DNA of 64,000 bases. It comes from Filosporella fistucella. Lineage: Eukaryota > Ascomycota > Leotiomycetes > Helotiales. Under the pieces are notes generated by a model. The model saw only the letters and a list, made by a program, of their open reading frames with translations, was not told where the DNA came from and made no database searches. Position numbers and translations under genes: made by a program. Location: the NCBI GenBank assembly GCA_030077755.1, contig JAQJZZ010000020.1, forward strand, positions 992,001 through 1,056,000, in the 5' to 3' direction. Each line of letters starts with the position of its first letter. Positions within the stretch are counted from its first letter, which is position 1. Of this stretch, positions 54,389-64,000 are shown piece by piece.

Positions 54389-57300
54389 CCAAAACCAGAG
54401 ACTAAGCGGACTCCTGCGTAATAGTCAACGCTGAGTAATGATATACCTTCAAGTGTTTGTATTGTAGTCTTCTCTCTCCCTCCCCGACAAAGACCGAGTA
54501 CCTTCTGGAGGTCAAGATAAGGTCTGAGTTTATTCCCCCCCCCTCCCTTTGCCCTTGGAACATCCTGCGTAATAATAGAAACTTACCAAGAACTTTCTTC
54601 CATGCGGATATTTGTGCTGCTCTGCTGGCTGTGGTGGTGCTTTCCGTCCTTCCCTCGCTCTCAGAGACCAAGCAGGAGACAGAAGTGGATCTGAAATTCT
54701 CAATTATCTTCACTGTGGAGCCCACGTTGGCTTGAAGCCTTTGGGTTGGAGCGAGCCAGCACTGCATCCGTCCTCCGGCAAGGCACGGCACACTTTAACT
54801 TCCTCCGTCTCGACTGACTGTATGAATAATGACTGTACATGTTCTGACGGTTATTGAAAATTGGCTGATTGTCCTCCGAAAAGCGGCAACGAGTAACGAA
54901 CACAATGATAGTAACCCAGCCTCCTCGGCCGACGGATTTTCCATTTGTTGAATGAATTGCTCAGCTGAATTACACTGGAATGAAAAACAGCTCCAGCGAA
55001 ATCAATGACGACACTCTAGAAATCTAGAAAATGATAGGACTTACTTACCTTTGACCTTTTCGCACTGTTCCACGAAGCCTGTACAATAAAACTTAACCCA
55101 GTAAAAAGTACGGAGTGCAGGTATGCCAATGAATTGCGACTTTCGTGCCGCTATTGGATGTCCACTCCGTTGTCAAGTACTCTGTACATACAAGTACTCC
55201 CGACACGAAAGTGACCCTTTGTCCGGACTGACATGATCACCAAGGCGATAACCATTGTGAATAATAGGTAATAAGTGGATACTATTATCCCGCTGCTTGC
55301 TTGTTGTTGTGATCGCGATCATGCTCGTGCTCTCACCAGAGACCTGTGAGAAAGAAAGTTCAACCAAAAGTGGGGAGATAGATGGGAAGTGGAGAATTGA
55401 TTCGGGTTAGAAGTGCGGCCCAGAGCGAGAGGTGCAACCCTCCGATCAAATTTTTACACCATCCAAGAAATATCCGTGTAGACTTTCCGGTGTGCGCCGG
55501 CTACGGTGTACAACTATAAACCCAAACCCTCTTTAGACTTCCGCCTGAGGTGTTAGTAAAAAAGGTGTACGGCGTAGTCCCTATTTCCCTACGTTGGCCG
55601 TCTAGCTCCAATGTTGCCTTATGGCTGTCTGTCTTATCGCCTCAAGGCGGAATCACGCTGTATTCCCGTCCACTCAACGTCAAATCCAGGCGCCTGCCAG
55701 CCCAGATTGACAACGCCAAAGCCTCCAGTCCAGTGTCCTGAGTCAAGCTACGATCACTGATTGTTCTTCCGAGTTGTGCATGTACGCCTGAGTGGCCTAC
55801 CAGTGTTTCGTTTTGGTTTGTTCTTGAAGCCTCCATGTATTAACCGCCGCGCCTACTAGAGTAGACATCATCGTCCAAGAATAACCACTATATCTGTTTG
55901 TTTCTGCATTTGTTTCATACCAGCGCCAAATGCTAGAATAGAATGTGAGCATTCAGTAGGTTGGGTAAGCACCAATAATCCAGTGAGAGTGGAGGGAAGA
56001 GGCGCCGAACAATAGAAGCCCGCTTCCAAGCCATCTGTTGCGAATCTGGCCCGAATTCAGCATGATCCCGATTTCCAGATAGCGATTTGATGGTTTATTT
56101 TGTCCTGCTTGCCGCTCTACTCCATTGATGTGTGTGTGTTTGTACATAATTAGTCTGAAGAAACTCCTGCTCGGCATTTAGTCACAACTATCGAAAGGCA
56201 GATTACGACATCCTCAGCGCCAATATTCCAAACCGCATGATTGCAGGACTGCCTGTCAAGAAACCGCATCTTCATATGTTTTTCCGATGCAGGACTAAAA
56301 TCTTGACGGGCTGCTTCGTGTGGCTGTTCTCAGATGATGCCACTACGCAGCCCCACAGATAGCAGTTTTCATATCCCGCAATAATTCTGAAAGAATTGCT
56401 GACTGATGTCTGTTCTCCAGGAGTTCAGGTACTTCTGACACCGGTACTTCTCCTCAAGTTCTGTGCGTTCCCTTTCCAGAGGTCAAATCACGGAGTAAAC
56501 ATGTGCAGACATGTGGTTTGAGGGCTCAGCACCGTTTGGATTGGCGATCAAAACGAGATGCAAAAGCAAGAAGATCCCGCGTGCAGCACAGGCGCAGTGC
56601 AGCGATCAAGCCTGAGGGCAACGCACAGAGCACCAGCCGGACAAGAGCTTGAGCAAGCAATTCTCCGATTGACTTCATCCTACCGCACTGTGCAGAAGTA
56701 GTTGAGTCGCCTATGCGGACTGGACGAAGCTTTTAGTTGGCAAAAGTCCGGAGTGCAGATGCACAGATAAACTTTTCCGCCAGTATAGGATTGTCTTCTC
56801 AGGCAAATGGAGGCAGCAGAAGATGATGATGCACAGCAGATGATGCAACTTGGGTTGGATCGGTAAGGCACCTGGCATGGCGATGGCCTCCAGCAGCTGC
56901 ACATTAGAAGAAGGCTGGGACATTTTGGTGATGAGATCCGACTGTAAGGAGAATTTCATGCGGATATACTGTACCCCAATTCATCTGAGGTCTAGGATGT
57001 GACTGGCATCACAAAGCTGAGCTTAGACACTCACGCATGAAGCATCTCTAGTCAAAAACTTCTCGAAATAAATATTCATCCCTTCTCATCCCTCTCAGAC
57101 CTCTGCTCACAAACAAACATATGCAGGGGAAATTGGCGATTGACAGATTCCGAGCCTCTCGAAAATGGTCCTGAGGGCTTGGGAGCTTGAAATCCTCTGT
57201 GTTGTACGGAGGTACCGAGTTTTGAAGCAGCTGGTCGACTCAGCCAAATCGAAGCACAAGAAAGAAGGTGAATTTATCAACTTGAGAGGGGTGGCTATTG

Positions 57301-60300
57301 CAAACCTCGTCCGCTAACCATTTATGGGGGATGACAAAGATAGTCGTGGGACAGGCTTATCTGCATCCCTACAGCACTCTTCCCTACCCTGAAAGCACCC
57401 ACCGACCATCTTCACAGGCAACTTCCAGGCTGTAACTCAGGCTCTACAGGCATGTTCCTCCATTACAACTGTGGGGGCTGATTGTGGACGAAGGACTCCG
57501 CTCCAGAAGCATCTCGCACCCGCTGCGGCTTTGCTGCTGCTCGAACGACGTCGTTGCTTTTGATGGGACTGATCAAAGCCCCCCAATTCATATGGCGGAC
57601 GGAACAGCAGAGAACACGGGTGGAAGTCTTGAGAAATGCGCACAGAACAACACCTGCAGCCGGGAAAGAAAACGTGCGAATTCCATTTCCCGAAATGGAC
57701 TTTTGAGATTCCCACAACAACCGCAGAAACCGACTACTTCGAGGTCATTTACCGATAGGTCGGGACAGGGTTGAGACCAGCGGTAGGCGAGCTTTGAGAA
57801 GGTCAGATCGGTCTCGCCTGTCCAGCACATTTTGGGCTGAGTATCATCGACCACTCTGAGAAGCATTATTTGACAAACCTCAACGTACCAAGATTTCCAA
57901 TTCTATGCTGAGGTAAGATCAATCTAATGTGCTAATATTGCAAACATGAGTGGCTGGTTGAGACCTAGCAAACCGAGGACGTGGTTGCTTCAAATCCCCT
58001 TTGTCTCAGCTAGTGATATTCTTATCTTGCTCAGAGGGCTTGTGACAGCCTTCAATCTTCGTGGACGAAGAAGACTGGCTGAAGGACCAAGCCATTCTGC
58101 CAGCGATGGAACTCTTTCAAACAATAAACGCCTGTATTTTATTTGCTTTCGAAACAGCCCAGCTCAGGGACTCAAATAATCCAGAGTGACTTCTGTCTTG
58201 ATCCAATTGTTGCACGGGAAAGCCTTTTGATATGTCACACTTCATCCCTTGTTCGAAGTGCGAGGTGAATCCTCGAAGTACGCCTTCCGTCCCTCGGCCG
58301 AGCCACGACGTAAGGAACGAACAATGAGATCCTGACACAACATGCCGTTGAATGTATTTCGAGTTTGCATTGCAAAACTATGGCTCCGGTTCTGTGGATT
58401 TGGTCTGCTCATTGGCTTCCAGCAGCCGGAAACCAGCGAGCCTCTTGTCTCATCTGACCTTTTAATGTCTTAAGTAAAGCTTGCGTCATCAAGAAACTTG
58501 TTCAAATGATTCCAGCTGGAAAGTGATCACGTATCATTATTACTGATATCTTCAAGCTTTCTCCATACGGAATAAGAGACCCAGAGCAAAGCTGGTATAT
58601 CAAGGCACGATTTCACACTTCTAGTCCTTTTCCGAGGTCCGATCGATTCCATGATATTGTTTAAAGTCGCCAGGATGTCCCTCCATATCTCGTGATCCAC
58701 ACGGAAGTATTGGAGATCCTGACGAGCGGCCACTTATGCTACATGCTACTGCGGCTCCCCGAAGCCATGGATTGGAAAAGAAGATTGAGGGAACTGCAGA
58801 CTCGGAACTTTTCATTTTGATCCGCAATCAATCAACAAATCGAACCATTTCTGCTTCCTCAATCAGCATATCTGGCCGTACTTCTGATTTGTCCCATCAC
58901 CCTCTGATCGAGGAATCATTGGCAATACACGACCCACGTATTTTTGCAAGCTCACCGCCTCTGGCACCCCTGCCATCTTTTGAGCCCATTTCTCTTCCTC
59001 TCCCGGCGGCGGTCCCTGCAGCTCCTTCGCACACAAGTGGCTGTTGTTTGCATGTGCATACTGCGACTACCCGCAACTCATAGCGAAACATAGCCAATCA
59101 TCAGTTGAACCGGACACAAGATAGAAAGTGGCTGGGCTGGGGTTCTTAGCCTGTTTCATGCGCTTGACATCGAAGGATGCCTCAGGGAACCGGGGTAGAG
59201 TTGTTGCTGGTCAAGTTGTGTCCCCAAAGGATCGCTTCATTCCGCAAAAGTGGAATAATCGGGTTGTGGGAAATATCACGGACTTTGTTGACGCAAAAAA
59301 GAGAGCATTGCGATCAGATGCCACGGCCCTATCATCTTATCAAGACCTCGACTGGCCGTGCCGATCTCAGCAATCCCCGGAGCTTTTCCTAGGATTATGC
59401 CAATCAACGTCAACCACGTCGTCGAGCCACTTCTTCGCGAGACACCCTTTCCACACCCTCCACACATGTCGACAAGCAGCACCACACCACAGATGTTCTC
59501 GATTTGGCGCCTAGGGTCAAGTTTTAGCCTATCCGCGCCAAGAATTTATACGCAGTGCAGGCCCCACTGAGAAACCACGACAAGGAACACAGTAATATCG
59601 ACACAACGCAGCGCAACGCAGCCTTGCAGCTAGTGGGTTCTTGTCGTGGGCGAGCGAACCATAACATCAGCGGGCTATAGCCATGATATCCGGCAGAGTG
59701 GAGCAAACTGGACTAACAAATGTACATTACAAAATGAGCGAATGCTGAGAAGCAAGGCCGGCCGTGGAGAATATGCAATTCGTAGGGCGGATCATTCAGA
59801 GAATTGAGCATGCAAGCGCGGATAACGGTCCGTCAGCATTCAACAAGGGTTGCACACCGTGGCCAGGCCCCATGGCTTTTTTGGCATCTTCAGCCAATCA
59901 CAAGGACTTGAGTGCAACGCACGACATCTTCGACTCGTCCCGTGGTGATGACGGTTTTCGATGTGGTGGGACAAAATTTCGACTTCAGCGGGTATGGTCC
60001 ACTCATTGAGCCATTCTGGCCGAGAAGTTTGAGTGGAATTCATGGCGAGATCCTCAACTTCTCGAAAAGAACTGCCACAATCGAGGTTTAATCTATGTTG
60101 CCCGGTGGCTTCAACCAACTAATTCACACCAGAACGGTGGGAGAGACGTGTATGGCGTTGTCTCTTTCCTTAGCGTCGTCTTCACCGCCTTTCCTGCGAG
60201 CCTTCACTTCCGACCTCCTCATTCGTTGGCTCTCGGAGATTCCTTTCCTTCTCTTCGCCCCCAGTATCGAGTCGGCCTAGTCACACGGAGTCGAGTCTCT

Positions 60301-61738
60301 CTGTCTTTGATCTTGGAAGGCACTTGCAATCTTCACCTCAAATCTAAGTGCTGATATTCGTCTTTGTCCGGCTCATAGTCAAGTTATGCCTTGTGTTGCG
60401 AGTCAATTCCAGCTCATAACAAGGATCTGATATTCTGAATGAGGGTGGTTGACTCGCTGGACAAGGGAAGGGCAGGAGTGAGGTTATCGTTGATGTAAAT
60501 TGGAATCCTTCAGCTCTCAAGGTCCCAGGGTGGCCCACTTGAATGAATAATGAGTAGCAAGCAAACAATTTTCAGACAACCTTCACCACCTTGCTGACCA
60601 CTCGCTCCAGCTCTGTGAGTGGAGTCTTGAGTAATAGCCTCAATCCTCTCCTTCCCCATATTGCAAACAGGATTGGGATCCTGACCCCACCAAGCTCGTG
60701 CAGGCAGCGGGGTATCAGTATCGACAGAGATTGTGGTGTGGAAACGGACACTCCCGTTTCGAGCCATCTTGTTCACAAAGCTTTTCTCGTGATCATCAGG
60801 TGTGCTTGCTCCAATTGGCTACGAGGTCAATTGACGAATTCGTGCAACATTGATTTCCTAAAAGATTCGAAATCAACTGATTTATATTGCTCCTGCATGA
60901 GTGCCAGTGTCTCAAATGAACATGTACAACATTCACCCAGAGGCTCATTGTAAGTTCCAGCGGAAGGGGTAGGATTTCATGTGCTGCGATGCCATGCACA
61001 AGATGCTCTGGAGGGGGGTTGGGCCGGGTTGGATAGGGTGGGAGAAAGCTGCGCGCCACCTGCAAAATCAGACCGGCCTGGCTGCTTGAGCCCATCGCTC
61101 TGACGCACGACATATGTGCGTTTCGACTGCCTCGATTGAAAGGTAGATCTGACAACGATGGTGCAGAAACGGCTTCTGCAGTCGGTGCAATGCAAGGCAG
61201 CGGGTTCTTGCAGTTTGCCTCAATCACTATAGAATTTGAAGTCACATTATATTTCCTTGTACTGAAGAAACAGTGAGACTTCCTCGTGGTAGCCGTGGAA
61301 GTAGAAGTGGTTGAGAATCGAGAGCCGCCGGAGTTTTTCTTGCTGTTGTGGGCTGGAAGCGAACATTGGATGACGGAGGACTTGGAATGATGAGTTAGGT
61401 ACACGAAAAGTACGCAGTGACTGAAACATATGTCAATCCATAACAATACCCGGTGCTTCGTGCAAAAGGTATTACGAATCTGTATAGTGGATGTAATTGA
61501 CTTGAGGTTGGGTAGAATTTGTTATGCGTAGAGTTGCTTTCTCATCTACTTTGAGCAAGTATAGAGAGTTAGTTCTGATGTCTTGTTCCAATTTCAAATA
61601 GTCACGTGTGACCGTGTAGAGGTCGTTCTCTCGGCAACCACCACCTACGACACTTTTTGCCCCACCAAGTCGCGTTCTTCTTTAATCCAAAGGCAAAGAC
61701 ACAAAACAACCGCTGAGCATCGCTCTGTCAGCGTCGAC

Positions 61739-62632
61739 ATGTCGAAAAAGGTGCACCGAGCAGCGGAACCAAAACTTAATACCTACTTTGATGCCTGGAA
61801 CTCGTCCTCTGGCGGTCATCAGAGGGCAGAAAATCGCCTGGGTGTATCCACGGGATGGAGACAGTCAAGGAATATGAAATTATCTCATCAGTTCAAAAGT
61901 GGCGGCACAGGAGGGAAGAGAATTTCGGATCTGGTTGGTGCGGGATCTGAACACTGGGATGAGAAAGCAAAGGCTTTAATCCCAAAGGAGGTTCGAGAAA
62001 GAGCGAAATGTAGCGTTGGCGATATGTTGGTGGGAAAAACAACAAGTGAGAGAACTCTAGACTTGGGAATAAAGAACTCTATTGATCGAGAACAGAGTCC
62101 CTGACCGAGGGTGACAAATTGATGGCCAAACGCAAACATGAGGATGAAGCAAAAGAAGCGGAGAAAGCTAGTCGACAAAAAGGGGTGTTCGATGGCCTTG
62201 TCATATATATCAACGGCAGCACCTATCCTTTAATTTCGGATCATAAACTCAAGCATCTTCTTGCGGAAAATGGTGCGAAGGTATCAATGCATCTTGGGCG
62301 AAGGTCAGTGACACATGTAATTCTTGGCAAGCCATCCGGTGCTCAAGGTTCGGGAGCTGGTGGAGGTCTTGCCGGTGGGAAACTCGAGAAAGAAATCAGG
62401 AGGATCAGAGGCTGTAGAGTGAAGTATGTTGGCGTGGAATGGTACGTGTACTTCGTTCTTGTTTTCTGTTTTCTAAGCTACTTACACTAGCTACAGGGTC
62501 CTCGAAAGTGTCAAAGTTGGCAAAAGAATACCCGAAACGCAATTCACCAATCTCAAGGTTGCTGCAAAAGGACAAAAGGGTGTCTACAGTATGTTCAAGA
62601 AGTCTGAGAGTGCAGAATCGAATGTTGCTTGA
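61739..62632 (+). CDS. BRCT-domain protein
   Basis: Three exons (61739-62045, 62096-62441, 62497-62632) encode 262 residues. A conserved N-terminal region carries KLNTYFDAWNSSSGGHQRAE and SVGDMLVGKTT. After the first intron a charged helix (EGDKLMAKRKHEDEAKEAEK) leads to a BRCT domain (about 133-235): GVFDGLVIYINGS, HLGRRSVTHVILGKP, a Gly-rich loop, then KYVGVEW and VLESVKVGKRIPE across intron 2. BRCT domains bind phosphopeptides in DNA-damage proteins; this arrangement resembles a small fungal BRCT family of unknown role, partly akin to the Rev1 BRCT. Splicing of intron 1 (donor GTGAGA, acceptor ACAG) is chosen because it restores frame from KTT to SLTEGD; unspliced, the frame stops at 62104. 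No polymerase domain is present. Confidence 0.82.
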
Positions 62633-64000
62633 CGAACAATGGTGAGCTTGTGGTCTTGACTATGGTTGATTTCAATCGACCGCCAGTCCATTGTGTCTCC
62701 CGGAGAAGCGTGACGATTTATGATAACTTTGTGCGTATTTGGGGATTTGGTTTTTAGGCCACGGATGACTGCGGGTGTTGGGATTTTGGTCGGGAGCATG
62801 GACTTGCAGGTATTAAAGCATGGCATTGGAGTAATGGAAGCATTGGGAAGGTTGGCTGCATGGCATTGGTATGTCTCATCATGGGGCATTCTTGGATACA
62901 AATGTTTTGGAGTTTTAATGGCCTCGTACACTTGTGTCCATGCCCGGAAGTTAAGCGTGAGGACAGAGATCTCAATGATGCATTGTTGCACTCTTGCTTT
63001 TAATACAAGTAGTTCTTACACCATCGGTATTATTCATAATATTCACCAAATTCTTACCTAGGGTGTCTGTTTGAAGAGAAGCGATTTGCAGGGAAAACCC
63101 GAGTGCACCATTCTGTTCAGTTTCAGTTTTTCCACGATCCTGAAAGTTATCTGCTCGTTGCAATAAGTGATTGTCACAGTATCTAGTGGTAAAAGAAGAC
63201 TATTAGGCCAGGCTTACTTGCTTCCGACATATTGGCATTTCAGACACATCAGAGCTCTGAGAATTTTCCGAGCTTCAAAACCATTTGTTTTGCTACAATC
63301 AAAAAGAAACAGACAGAACACTGTCAAAACTGTTGTGTTTGTGGTTGTCGCTTTGCTCATGGTTTTTAGAGACAAGAAACCACATTTTCTTCGAGCTTAT
63401 TTAAGTAGGTAGAAGCTAATTTGTCTACCAAAGGTGTGAGACATTCAAAATGTTCTCTACAGGAAATTTAAATTATCGCTAACAGACGGTCTGACTTATA
63501 CGAGATATAAGTTTGACCTCGATAGCATCGAACAAAGTTAGCATGCTCACTCAATGCAAATACTCTTACAAATCTTGAGAAATTAGCTTCTAGGCATAGA
63601 CTCAGGCTTCCTTTGTGAGCTTTCATCATTCAAATGTACTTGACCACTGTTTCCAGGCTTCGCCATGTGAGCTCTCGTCTTGAACTACCCTCCGAAGCAA
63701 ATAAATCATTGCGCTACAGAGAGATCAGGTGGGCGGAGAGCGAGTTGATACCCTAGCGGCGTCGACAAAAATTGTATATTAAAAATTTAGTAAAGCCGAA
63801 TTGAAATTCGATACACCTTCTTCAATGACGAGGAGCCTAAGCGGTCCAAGTCTGTCTCTTCCAACGTCAAGTCGTCAAACACATTTGAACCTCCCTCTCT
63901 CATCAAGTGTCGCGGCCAGTGCTGTGTAGCTAGGCATTGACAGGACACTTTCAAGATTTGCTATCTCTGCGTCGCCAACATGCTACTTTTCTTACTGCTG
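62633..64000. other. Right flank, no gene recognised
   Basis: BRCT gene 3' flank and AT-rich sequence to the edge. Short frames only. Confidence 0.45.

Larger units (their letters stand above)
51481..61738. promoter_or_regulatory. About 10-kb interval between divergent stuA and BRCT genes, no gene recognised
   Basis: Ordinary base composition, not AT-rich transposon debris. Frames up to 273 codons (53509-54330) are low-complexity. It contains several simple repeats from 52.2 to 54.4 kb and one TACGGAGTA at 52864-52872. Long leaders and distal regulation of stuA are plausible, since A. nidulans stuA has long leaders with upstream ORFs. Confidence 0.5.

Noticed and set aside
60796..61446. 216-codon minus-strand frame next to the BRCT gene
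   Set aside because: Begins at a TTG, not ATG, and has no recognisable domain.

Overview
The window looks like nuclear DNA of a filamentous ascomycete (Pezizomycotina). The evidence is short GT-AG introns (mostly 46-85 bp) with CTAAC/CTGAC-like branch points and a typical gene set: class III chitin synthase, APSES factor StuA, ApsA/Num1 cortical protein, Ras-2, Opy2 and a HET-domain protein. A transposon carrying a RIP-like mutation pattern fits as well. Protein style and wide gene spacing suggest Leotiomycetes (Botrytis/Sclerotinia relatives), but that placement is an inference. All spliced models were built by hand from splice signals, frame continuity and remembered family sequences; no search was run.

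Left part (1-11.1 kb): the 5' portion of an apsA/num1-type gene (minus) runs off the left edge. A 4.6-kb stretch with no recognised gene follows, then a HAD-type dehalogenase-like gene (minus) and, diverging from it, a five-exon six-helix membrane protein of unknown function (plus). Middle (11-37 kb): a 4.2-kb gap, ras-2 (minus), a microsatellite-rich 4.8-kb upstream region, opy2 (minus), and class III chitin synthase (plus). Then come three compact plus-strand genes: UBC12 (NEDD8 E2), ILV5 (ketol-acid reductoisomerase) and a PLP-dependent serine/threonine dehydratase. An eight-exon secreted M28 peptidase (minus) closes this part.

Accessory stretch (38.4-43.5 kb): a Tc1/mariner element with intact terminal inverted repeats. 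Its transposase frame is continuous but carries five in-frame stops, each explicable by one CpA-to-TpA type transition. Beside it lie a GRE2-like NAD(P)H reductase (plus) and a HET-domain protein with a 15-bp minisatellite (minus). Right part (44.6-64 kb): a Ser/Pro-rich coiled-coil protein (minus), stuA (minus), a gap of about 10 kb without a recognised gene, and a BRCT-domain protein (plus).

Themes: hyphal morphogenesis and signalling (ApsA, Ras-2, Opy2, ChsIII, StuA) and amino-acid metabolism (ILV5 beside a dehydratase). No wholly new system was found. The points most worth a second look are the RIP-marked element, the large gene-free region upstream of stuA, the long open frame upstream of the conserved StuA start, and the recurrent TACGGAGTA motif.
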